A stretch of DNA of 8,357 nucleotides, taken from assembly GCA_017394565.1 (NCBI GenBank), contig JAFPXW010000407.1:1-8357 (forward strand), in the 5' to 3' direction. The notes under the pieces were generated by a model, which saw only the letters and a program-made list of their open reading frames with translations, had not been told where the DNA came from and did not search any database. Source of the stretch: Oscillospiraceae bacterium (GTDB taxonomy: Bacteria; Bacillota; Clostridia; Oscillospirales; Ruminococcaceae). Every line of letters begins with the position of its first letter. The stretch's first letter is position 1. The position numbers and the translations under genes were made by a program. Positions 1-5,672 of the stretch are shown in pieces.

Positions 1-146
1 ATGACCATCATCGTGATATACTGCGTGTAGGTCAGGTCAAGCGCTTCGAGATGTGGGCGATATTGCTTGATAATTTCGCGTGAACACGCATACAGCGGAA
101 AGCAGAGCTGGTTTTTCAGGCTGAGCATTTCGTAATTCTGCTCCAT
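1..146 (-). CDS. ohrR: OhrR-like MarR-family redox-sensing regulator (N-terminal 48 residues, cut by window edge)
   Basis: Reading leftward from the ATG at 146-144 gives an open frame to the window edge; only the N-terminal helices are present and the winged-helix part is outside. The fragment contains QLCFPLYACSRE at residues 13-24 and LTYTQYITM at 38-46, closely resembling Bacillus subtilis OhrR as I recall it. The one-cysteine OhrR peroxide sensor Cys15 is present at the same residue number, as are the tyrosines at 29 and 40 that contact the reactive cysteine in that family; an additional Cys21 is present. OhrR proteins repress organic-peroxide resistance genes until Cys15 is oxidised. The ribosome site GGAGGG (plus-strand 151-156) lies four bases before the start. 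The gene follows the TSCPD gene by 13 nt, so they are co-transcribed. MarR assignment is firm; peroxide specificity is inferred from the conserved residues. No downstream target gene (ohr or ahpC) is visible here. Confidence 0.85.
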   Translation of the reverse strand, partial: MEQNYEMLSLKNQLCFPLYACSREIIKQYRPHLEALDLTYTQYITMMV

Positions 147-159
147 ACGTCCCTCCGTT

Positions 160-417
160 TCAGGCATTTTCTTCGTAAGCGGCACGCACCGCGCGGCTGA
201 GCTGATCGACGCAGGAAGTCGGCCGCATCCCGCAGGTATTGCCGCGGAACATCTCCTCGATCTGCCCGACCGTCCAGCCCTCCACGACCTTCGAGATGGC
301 TTTCAGGTTGCCGGGGCAACCACCGTGAAATTTGACATTGCGCACCACGTCGCCGTCGAGATCGAAGCTGATCTGCGCCGGACAGACGCCCTGCGGCTGA
401 TAATGAATGGTTTTCAT
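160..417 (-). CDS. TSCPD domain-containing protein, four-cysteine TIGR03905-like family
   Basis: An 85-residue protein whose whole length matches the small TSCPD-domain family known as TIGR03905. The four signature cysteines are at residues 12 (GVCP), 34 (GGCPGN), 62 (NTCG) and 69 (TSCVDQL, where the family usually has TSCPDQL). The same fold occurs as a C-terminal module of some class II ribonucleotide reductases, where it is thought to bind metal or nucleic acid; the stand-alone protein has no established function. The start has a good AGGAGG site (plus-strand 426-431) eight bases upstream. It is the first gene of the minus-strand operon with the OhrR-like regulator, under the promoter at 475-503. 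The cysteine pattern suggests a metal or redox centre, and co-transcription with a thiol-based sensor fits a redox link; both points are inference. No signal peptide, so cytoplasmic. Confidence 0.88.
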   Translation of the reverse strand: MKTIHYQPQGVCPAQISFDLDGDVVRNVKFHGGCPGNLKAISKVVEGWTVGQIEEMFRGNTCGMRPTSCVDQLSRAVRAAYEENA

Positions 418-434
418 GGAACATTCCTCCTGTA

Positions 435-449
435 TGCAATCAAATTGCG
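435..449 (-). promoter_or_regulatory. Candidate second OhrR-type box in the 5' leader
   Basis: The core GCAAT-CAA-ATTGC at 436-448 is a perfect inverted repeat with 5-bp arms. Compared with the B. subtilis OhrR box as I remember it (TACAATTAAATTGTA), 11 of 15 positions agree and the inner 11 bases differ at one. Its centre is 31 bp from the centre of the stronger candidate box at 466-480, about three helical turns. It lies downstream of the predicted start site and upstream of the TSCPD ribosome site. Based on resemblance only. Confidence 0.4.
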
Positions 450-465
450 TTTCTGTTTTATTGGG

Positions 466-480
466 TTCAATTTAATTATA
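466..480 (-). promoter_or_regulatory. Candidate OhrR operator overlapping the -10 element
   Basis: Read on the minus strand this is TATAATTAAATTGAA, an imperfect inverted repeat (5 of 7 arm positions pair) that differs from the recalled B. subtilis OhrR box TACAATTAAATTGTA at two of 15 positions. It includes the whole -10 hexamer and reaches the predicted transcription start, an ideal site for repression. The operon it controls contains the OhrR-like gene itself, which suggests autoregulation. The AT-richness of any -10 region raises the chance of coincidence. Confidence 0.5.
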
Positions 481-503
481 GCAGACGGAGAGCACCTTGT
501 CAA
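475..503 (-). promoter_or_regulatory. Consensus sigma-A promoter for the TSCPD-ohrR operon
   Basis: On the minus strand the -35 is TTGACA (plus coordinates 498-503), the spacer is exactly 17 bp (481-497), and the -10 is TATAAT (475-480). Both hexamers match the consensus fully. Transcription should start near 467-469, leaving a leader of about 50 nt before the TSCPD start. A fully consensus promoter is expected to need a repressor, which fits the overlapping inverted repeat. Confidence 0.9.
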
Positions 504-521
504 GTCGTGAGAGGAAGATTT

Positions 522-547
522 ATGATTCCAAATGAATCAGGAATCAT
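522..547. repeat. Inverted repeat (8-bp perfect arms) between the divergent promoters
   Basis: ATGATTCC at 522-529 is exactly complementary to GGAATCAT at 540-547, with a 10-nt loop. The loop carries a further direct copy of GAATCA (534-539), so this hexamer appears twice directly (534-539, 541-546) and once inverted (523-528). There is no T-run on either side, so it is not a terminator. It lies between the -35 of the minus-strand promoter (503) and the -35 of the helicase promoter (567), where an operator for either could sit. Its function is unknown. Confidence 0.5.
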
Positions 548-566
548 GAAACAAGCCAATTCCTCC

Positions 567-595
567 TTGCAAATTCCATCGTTCTGTGCTATAAT
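567..595 (+). promoter_or_regulatory. Sigma-A promoter (extended -10) for the helicase gene
   Basis: The -35 is TTGCAA (567-572, four of six consensus bases), the spacer is 17 bp, and the -10 is a perfect TATAAT (590-595) preceded by TGC at 587-589, an extended -10. Transcription should begin near 602, giving a leader of about 40 nt. Because it lies downstream of position 507, the upstream in-frame ATG codons cannot be the normal helicase start. Confidence 0.82.
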
Positions 596-625
596 AAAAA
601 GGAATCGCTATCACCGAAATCTGAT

Positions 626-632
626 GGAGGAA
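626..632 (+). promoter_or_regulatory. Ribosome binding site deciding the pcrA start
   Basis: GGAGGAA lies upstream of the ATG at 642, with 11 nt between GGAGG and the codon, slightly long but acceptable. An in-frame ATG at 624 overlaps the ribosome site itself and has no site of its own, so 642 is preferred. Confidence 0.75.
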
Positions 633-641
633 AAGAATCCT

Positions 642-3005
642 ATGACCGATACCGAATACCGCGAATTGAAGCGCGATGCGCTGGCACGCTGCTTTTCCCG
701 CATGAATCCGCCGCAGCTTGATGCCATTACCACCGTGAAGGGCCCTGTCCTCGTCCTGGCCGGCGCCGGCTCCGGCAAGACGACCGTCATCGTCAACCGC
801 ATCGCCAATCTGGTGCTGTTCGGGGATGCGCTGTACGGCGACGCTCCCGTTCCGCCGGCTTCCGACCTCGAAAAACTACGCGCTTACGCCGAGGGCGGCA
901 TGATGTCGATGGGGGAACTCCAGGATATCATCGCCGATTATCCCATTAAGCCGTGGCAGATCCTTGCCATCACCTTTACCAATAAAGCCGCCGGCGAGCT
1001 CAAGACCAGACTCGCCGACACGCTCGGCGAAGCCGCACTCCATATTCACGCCGCGACGTTCCATTCGGCTTGCGTGCGGATCCTGCGAAGCTGTATCGAC
1101 CGCGTGGGCTACAACAAGAGCTTCACCATCTACGACAGCGACGACTCCCTGCGCACCATGAAAGCCTGCATGAAAGACCTCGATATTTCGGAGAAAAAAT
1201 TCCCTCCGAAAAGCGTCTTAGGCTCCATCAGTGCTGCCAAGGACCGCATGATCTCTGCCGAGGAATACGAATTGGAAGCCGGCAACGACTACTGGAAGCA
1301 CGTCACCGCCAAGCTCTACAAGGCGTATCAGGCGCGTTTGCAGGAAGCCGATGCGGTGGATTTCGACGACCTGATCTACCTGACCGTCCGCGTCTTTGAG
1401 GAAAATCCCGATGTTCTGGAGAAATACCAGAACCGCTACCGTTACATTCTCGTGGACGAGTACCAGGACACGAACTATTCCCAGTACCGTCTGGTCAGCC
1501 TGCTGGCCGCACGCCACGGCAATCTTTGCGTCGTCGGCGACGATGACCAGAGTATCTATCGCTTCCGCGGCGCGACCATCGAGAATATCCTCCAGTTCGA
1601 GGAGCAGTTCCCCGGCTGCAAGACCATCCGCCTGGAGGAGAATTACCGTTCGACGCAGAACATCCTCGATGCCGCCAATGCCGTCATCTCCAACAACAAG
1701 GCGCGAAAAGAGAAGAAGCTCTGGACTTCCGCCGGTGAGGGCGAGAAAGTCACGCTCCTGCGCGTTTCCGGTGAGCGCGACGAGGGACAGTTCATCTGCG
1801 ATACCATCGAGGAGGAAGTCGCCAATGGTAAGTCGTATTCAGATTTTGCCGTGCTGTACCGCATGAACGCCCTCTCGAACAGCGTAGAACGCGCGATGAT
1901 GCGCAATAAACTCCCGTACCGGATCTACGGCGGCGTGCGCTTCCAGGATCGCAAGGAGATCAAGGATGTGACGGCGTATCTGTGTGTGCTGCAGAATCCG
2001 AACGATTTCGTGCGGTTCGAGCGCATCGTCAATGTCCCCAAGCGCGGCATCGGGGAAGCCACGGTCGTCAATATCATCCAGATTGCCCGTGACCTGCACA
2101 TGAGCCCCCTCGAAGTCGTGAAAAACTGCGAAGAATTCCCGCTTCTCGCCAAGCGAAAATCCGCCCTCCTGCAATTCGGTGCGATGATCGAGGAGCTGAC
2201 CGAGCTGGCGGAAACCCTGCCGCTGGAGGAGCTGTTTGACCAGATGCTCGAAAAGACCGGCTACACCCTGATGCTCCAGGCCGAGGGTGAACAGGGCGAG
2301 ACACGTCTGGAGAATGTCAAGGAATTCCGGTCGAATATCGTGGACTACGTTCGGGAGAGCGAAAACCCCAGTCTGGAGGGTTTTCTGGAGGAAACCGCCC
2401 TCTATACCGACGCCGACCGCGAAAGCACGGAGGACAGTGTTTCCCTCATGACGATGCACGCCGCGAAAGGTCTGGAATTTGACACGGTGTTCGCAGTCGG
2501 CATGGAGCAGGGGATCTTCCCGTCGATGCGCAGTATGGACAGCGAAGCCGATCTGGAGGAGGAGCGCAGACTGGCGTATGTGACGATCACCCGTGCCAAG
2601 CGGCATCTGTATCTCATCCAGTCGAGGGAGCGCCTGCTGTTCGGTTCGTACAAGCAGAATCCGCTGTCGCGTTTCGTCAAGGAGATCCCGGAGGAGCTTG
2701 TAAACCTTGACGACCGCGTGCCGCACATCGGGGACAGACCGGCGGAGATCGGCGGCGCATCGGGTGTTTCCGGTATCCGCGCACAAATGGCAGCGATCCA
2801 GCGGCAGCGTGCTGCAAAGCCGGTTTCGTCTGCCGGGAACGGTCTGAGTTTCGCCGAGGGTGAGCGCATTTCGGATGCGATGTTCGGTGAGGGAACGATT
2901 CTCCGCGCAGAATCCATGGCGGGAGACTACCTGCTGGAGGTGGCGTTCGATACCGTCGGCACGAAGAAGCTGATGGCGAAATACCGCAAGATCACGAAAC
3001 TTTGA
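642..3005 (+). CDS. pcrA: ATP-dependent 3'-5' DNA helicase PcrA/UvrD (superfamily 1A)
   Basis: A 787-residue helicase with all SF1A motifs: Q-motif MNPPQLDA, Walker A AGAGSGKT at 40-47 (Lys46), motif Ia ITFTNKAA, Walker B DEYQD with Asp272/Glu273, motif III GDDDQSIYRFRG around Gln303, motif IV LEENYRS (Arg336), motif V TMHAAKGLEFD from 604, and motif VI RRLAYVTITRAKR from 642. The C-terminal 50 residues after a low-complexity linker (about 690-735) contain FGEGTILR, the Tudor-like module that binds RNA polymerase in PcrA. PcrA translocates 3'-5' on single-stranded DNA and acts in nucleotide excision repair, plasmid replication and removal of stalled complexes. It is about 48 residues longer than B. 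subtilis PcrA, mainly from an extra 39 or so residues at about 61-102 between motifs I and Ia. The frame is open back to 507, but the promoter at 567-595 and the ribosome site at 626 support 642. The next gene begins 10 nt after the stop. Confidence 0.96.
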   Translation: MTDTEYRELKRDALARCFSRMNPPQLDAITTVKGPVLVLAGAGSGKTTVIVNRIANLVLFGDALYGDAPVPPASDLEKLRAYAEGGMMSMGELQDIIADYPIKPWQILAITFTNKAAGELKTRLADTLGEAALHIHAATFHSACVRILRSCIDRVGYNKSFTIYDSDDSLRTMKACMKDLDISEKKFPPKSVLGSISAAKDRMISAEEYELEAGNDYWKHVTAKLYKAYQARLQEADAVDFDDLIYLTVRVFEENPDVLEKYQNRYRYILVDEYQDTNYSQYRLVSLLAARHGNLCVVGDDDQSIYRFRGATIENILQFEEQFPGCKTIRLEENYRSTQNILDAANAVISNNKARKEKKLWTSAGEGEKVTLLRVSGERDEGQFICDTIEEEVANGKSYSDFAVLYRMNALSNSVERAMMRNKLPYRIYGGVRFQDRKEIKDVTAYLCVLQNPNDFVRFERIVNVPKRGIGEATVVNIIQIARDLHMSPLEVVKNCEEFPLLAKRKSALLQFGAMIEELTELAETLPLEELFDQMLEKTGYTLMLQAEGEQGETRLENVKEFRSNIVDYVRESENPSLEGFLEETALYTDADRESTEDSVSLMTMHAAKGLEFDTVFAVGMEQGIFPSMRSMDSEADLEEERRLAYVTITRAKRHLYLIQSRERLLFGSYKQNPLSRFVKEIPEELVNLDDRVPHIGDRPAEIGGASGVSGIRAQMAAIQRQRAAKPVSSAGNGLSFAEGERISDAMFGEGTILRAESMAGDYLLEVAFDTVGTKKLMAKYRKITKL

Positions 3006-3015
3006 GGAACTGCTT

Positions 3016-3831
3016 ATGGATCAGGAGAAAGACATCACCCGTGAGGAACGGGAATTGCTGACTTTATTGCGTTCCCGACCGGAGATGTATTTAGGCTACT
3101 ATGCCGGGCTGCATGAATTTGTGGAATTTGTCCGCGGCTATGAAGTGGCCGCCATGCGCCACCATCTGCATGAGGTAAGGTTTTTGCCGGAGGGGTTTCA
3201 GGAATTCATCGAGGAGCGCTTCACGGGCGAAACCGGCGGTGCATACGGCTGGTGGCATCACATCATGGAGGCAGAACCGGATAACCGCGCAGCACTGGGA
3301 TATTTCTGGCTTCTGCTGAATGAATATCTGTTCTCGTGCGGCTTGGCGATCATACCGCCGCCGCGCACGATGCCGGAACAGCCGCGGAAAGAGGACGGAC
3401 TGTCGGGGATCGGGTTCACCGACCTGTCGCGTCTGGCGGAGTCCTATATGCGCACCTTCAACGGCGAACCGTGGTGGGATCGCTGGGACAAGGCCACCGC
3501 ACTCGCTCGCCTGAAGGACCTCTACCGATCCCCCGGATTTGACGGCACGAGCGTCTGGAAGGACGGGATGCCGGTGGGCGCGGTCATGGGCCGACGGGAA
3601 CGCTATTGCGACGGTGACTGCTTCCAGATCGTCGAATTCTGGGTGGAACCGCGTGTGCAGCACGAGGGCTGGGATGCGCGGCTGCTGGCGGATCTGCGTG
3701 ATCGCCTGCGGATCCAGGGTGTGCGGAAAATCTTCCTCGTGACCGTGCAGACACCGCAGATCGGGGAATTCTACACGAAAAACGGCTTTGTCCTGCAAGA
3801 CGGGATGTGCGTGATGCAGATTCCGGAATGA
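3016..3831 (+). CDS. Two-domain protein: uncharacterised RPxMYLG N-terminal domain plus C-terminal GNAT-like acetyltransferase domain
   Basis: A 271-residue cytoplasmic protein. Residues 12-110 contain RSRPEMYLG (19-27), then FVEFVRGYEVA, FQEFIEERF (61-69), GWWHHIME (78-85) and a helix ending FWLLLNEY (97-104). That order resembles small bacterial proteins of unknown function that begin RPxMYxG, as I recall them. A proline-rich linker (114-123) leads to residues 134-271, which read as a GNAT N-acetyltransferase: FTDLSRLAESYMRTFN at the start, VGAVMG and QIVEFWVEP strands, a pyrophosphate-loop-like QHEGWDARLL (215-224) that departs from QxxGxG/A, and the typical ending EFYTKNGFVLQDGMCVM. The acetyl acceptor is unknown. 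The ribosome site GAGGA (3004-3008) overlaps the pcrA stop, so translation is probably coupled to pcrA. GNAT fold is likely; the N-terminal comparison is tentative. Confidence 0.75.
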   Translation: MDQEKDITREERELLTLLRSRPEMYLGYYAGLHEFVEFVRGYEVAAMRHHLHEVRFLPEGFQEFIEERFTGETGGAYGWWHHIMEAEPDNRAALGYFWLLLNEYLFSCGLAIIPPPRTMPEQPRKEDGLSGIGFTDLSRLAESYMRTFNGEPWWDRWDKATALARLKDLYRSPGFDGTSVWKDGMPVGAVMGRRERYCDGDCFQIVEFWVEPRVQHEGWDARLLADLRDRLRIQGVRKIFLVTVQTPQIGEFYTKNGFVLQDGMCVMQIPE

Positions 3832-3839
3832 GAAATTCG

Positions 3840-3878
3840 CCCCTCGGTTTCAGGGAATCCCCTGCGGCTGAGGGGTTT
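3840..3878 (+). terminator. Rho-independent-type terminator after the helicase operon
   Basis: CCCCTC (3840-3845) pairs with GAGGGG (3870-3875), and inside it CAGGG (3851-3855) pairs with CCCTG (3860-3864) around a four-base loop; the intervening bases pair only partly. A short T-run (TTTGCATTT) follows. The weak U-tract lowers efficiency, but position, nine bases after a stop and 40 before a new promoter, supports a terminator. Confidence 0.68.
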
Positions 3879-3917
3879 GCATTTGGAGATTTCCTTTGAA
3901 AATTTCTTCCCAAATCA

Positions 3918-3946
3918 TTGACGAACCCCCGGATTTATGTTATAAT
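3918..3946 (+). promoter_or_regulatory. Strong sigma-A promoter for the thyX operon
   Basis: The -35 is TTGACG (3918-3923, five of six), the spacer is 17 bp, and the -10 is TATAAT (3941-3946) with TG at 3938-3939, an extended -10. Transcription should start near 3953, leaving a 39-nt leader with no visible riboswitch. It is the only clear promoter found upstream of the six-gene run to the right edge. Confidence 0.88.
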
Positions 3947-3978
3947 AGAACTGTATGTTTATTAGAACCATAACCCAT

Positions 3979-3983
3979 AGGAG
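3979..3983 (+). promoter_or_regulatory. Ribosome binding site supporting the GTG start of thyX
   Basis: AGGAG ends eight bases before GTG 3992. No ATG in the same frame lies near it, so a GTG start is well supported. Confidence 0.8.
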
Positions 3984-3991
3984 ATGATCGC

Positions 3992-4768
3992 GTGAACGTG
4001 AAACTGATCGCCCATACCGTGATGCCGGAAAAAGTCGTAGCGGCGGCGGCAAAGCTTTGCTATTCCAATACAGGCGCTATGGACCTGATGGAGGGCTTGA
4101 CCGACGAAAAAGCCGGAAGCTTCGTCGAAATGCTTGCTACTCTCGGCCACGAGAGCCCGATCGAACACGCCAGCTTCACCTTTGCGATCGAAGGCGTTTC
4201 GCGTTCGCTCCTTGCCCAGATCACGCGCCATCGTCTGGCAAGCTTCTCGGTGCAGAGCCAGCGGTATGTGAAACTCACGGATTTTGAGTACATCACACCG
4301 CCCGAAATTGCGTCGGTTCCGGAGGCACACGCGCTCTTTGACGAAACGATGCAGACCTGCGTCGAGTCCTATCGCAGGCTGACGGAACTTCTCGAAGAAA
4401 AGCACTTTGCGGATTTCACAGCGCAGGGGCTCCCCGAAAAGGAAGCACGCCGCAAAGCCGAAAAGAAAGCCATCGAGGACGCACGCTTCGTTCTCCCGAA
4501 CGCCAGCGAGACCAAGATGGTCATGACGATGAATACCCGTGAACTCCTGCATTTCTTCCGTCTGCGCTGCTGCAGCCGCGCCCAGTGGGAGATCCGCGCA
4601 CTGGCGAAAGCCATGGTCGCGGAGGTCTACCCGATCTCACCGGCGCTGTTTGCGAAGGCAGGGCCGTCCTGCGTGTCCGGTTCCTGTCCGGAGGGCAAGA
4701 TGACTTGCGGCAAAATGCAGGAAGTCCGCGAAGAATACCGCGTTCTCAAGGAGCAGGCTCATGCTTGA
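3992..4768 (+). CDS. thyX: FAD-dependent thymidylate synthase ThyX
   Basis: A 258-residue flavoenzyme that converts dUMP to dTMP with methylene-tetrahydrofolate as carbon donor and NADPH as reductant, releasing tetrahydrofolate rather than dihydrofolate. The diagnostic ThyX motif RHRxxSxxxxSxR is complete as RHRLASFSVQSQR at 79-91. Other family landmarks are HESPIEHASFTF (53-64), ARFVLPN (164-170), and the C-terminal helix segment NTRELLHFFRLRCCSRAQWEIR (181-202). The tail holds three cysteines at 227, 232 and 239 within PSCVSGSCPEGKMTCG, possibly a metal site. Translation starts at GTG with an AGGAG site. It leads the operon, and its last eight bases overlap the next gene. With 5-formyl-THF cyclo-ligase three genes downstream, the operon has a clear folate/one-carbon theme. 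No thyA is visible in the window. Confidence 0.97.
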   Translation: MNVKLIAHTVMPEKVVAAAAKLCYSNTGAMDLMEGLTDEKAGSFVEMLATLGHESPIEHASFTFAIEGVSRSLLAQITRHRLASFSVQSQRYVKLTDFEYITPPEIASVPEAHALFDETMQTCVESYRRLTELLEEKHFADFTAQGLPEKEARRKAEKKAIEDARFVLPNASETKMVMTMNTRELLHFFRLRCCSRAQWEIRALAKAMVAEVYPISPALFAKAGPSCVSGSCPEGKMTCGKMQEVREEYRVLKEQAHA

Positions 4769-5654
4769 ATTCCGCACGATCTCACTCGACGACCGCGATT
4801 GGATCACGCAAGCACTGCGGAAAACCGATTCACGCGGCTGTGAGTACAGCTTCGCCAACAATATGGCATGGCGGAGATTGTCAGGCTCGCAGATCGCGCA
4901 GTATGGGGATTTTTACATCTGCTGCGCAATGGAGACCGAGGATGGCGTGCCAAGCTTCTGCGCTCCGGCAGGCGAGGGCGACTACCGCGCGGTGATCGAA
5001 GCCATGCGGCATTTTTCCGCGTTCAGACACTGTCCGCTGGACATCTGGAATGTGTCCCCACAGCGCCTTGCATGGCTGCACGAGACATATCCCGACCAGT
5101 TCACAGTCGAAGAAAACCGCGATAGCTGGGACTATTTGTATCGCGCAGAGGATCTTGCAAATCTCTCCGGCAGAAAGTACCATCAGAAACGCAATTTCCT
5201 GCACAGGTTCGAGTCCTACGGGTGCTGGTATGCGCCGCTGACGGAAAACGATTTCGATGACTGCATCGCATTTGCGGCGATGCGTTATAATGACAAGCTG
5301 GAGGGCGACCATTCCGGCATCGCGGAGCAGTTTGCGATCGACACCTATTTCCGGCATTTTCACGAACTGGGCTTGCAGGGCGGCGTGTACCGGTCAGGTG
5401 AGCATCTGGTGGCATTCACCATCGGAGAACCGCTGAATTCCGACACATTCTGCGTTCACATCGAGAAAGCGATGACGGTTTTTCAAGGATCGTATGCCGC
5501 GATCAACCAGCGGTTTTCGCAGGAAATTCTCGCGCAGGGCTTTACCTATATCAACCGCGAGGAGGATATGGGGCTGCCCGGTCTGCGCAAAGCCAAGGAA
5601 TCCTATCACCCGTGCATGATGCAGGAAAAGTACCATGTCCGGTTCAAGTATTAA
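4761..5654 (+). CDS. DUF2156 (LPG_synthase_C-like) protein, putative tandem-GNAT aminoacyl/acyltransferase
   Basis: A 297-residue soluble protein of the DUF2156 group, related to the C-terminal catalytic half of phosphatidylglycerol lysyltransferase (MprF) but without the membrane part. Landmarks are the opening DRDWITQALRKTDSRGCEYSF (11-31), DSWDYLY followed by LSGRKYHQKRNFLHRF (121-150), the strand pair GGVYRSGEHLVAFTIGE (207-223), a helix at FQGSYAAINQRFSQEI (241-256), and the signature INREEDMGLPGLRKAK (264-279) followed by SYHP. These fit two FemX/GNAT-like folds in tandem. Family members are proposed to move an aminoacyl or acyl group to a lipid or small molecule, but the substrate of stand-alone forms is unknown. 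The start overlaps thyX by 8 nt and has AAGGAG seven bases upstream, so translation is coupled. No transmembrane segment is seen, so direct lipid lysylation is uncertain. Confidence 0.87.
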   Translation: MLEFRTISLDDRDWITQALRKTDSRGCEYSFANNMAWRRLSGSQIAQYGDFYICCAMETEDGVPSFCAPAGEGDYRAVIEAMRHFSAFRHCPLDIWNVSPQRLAWLHETYPDQFTVEENRDSWDYLYRAEDLANLSGRKYHQKRNFLHRFESYGCWYAPLTENDFDDCIAFAAMRYNDKLEGDHSGIAEQFAIDTYFRHFHELGLQGGVYRSGEHLVAFTIGEPLNSDTFCVHIEKAMTVFQGSYAAINQRFSQEILAQGFTYINREEDMGLPGLRKAKESYHPCMMQEKYHVRFKY

Positions 5655-5672
5655 TATAAAGGAGTCACAATC

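Noticed and set aside
325..510. A 61-codon plus-strand frame across the TSCPD gene start and promoter
   Set aside because: It is antisense to the TSCPD gene and its promoter, with no ribosome site and no recognisable product.
507..641. A longer helicase N-terminus beginning at 507 or at the ATG at 624
   Set aside because: The extended -10 promoter at 567-595 lies inside the 507 extension, the added residues do not resemble any PcrA start, and the GGAGGAA site fits only the ATG at 642.
1839..2786. A 315-codon open frame on the minus strand within pcrA
   Set aside because: It is the antisense shadow of the conserved helicase motifs and shows no protein family resemblance.
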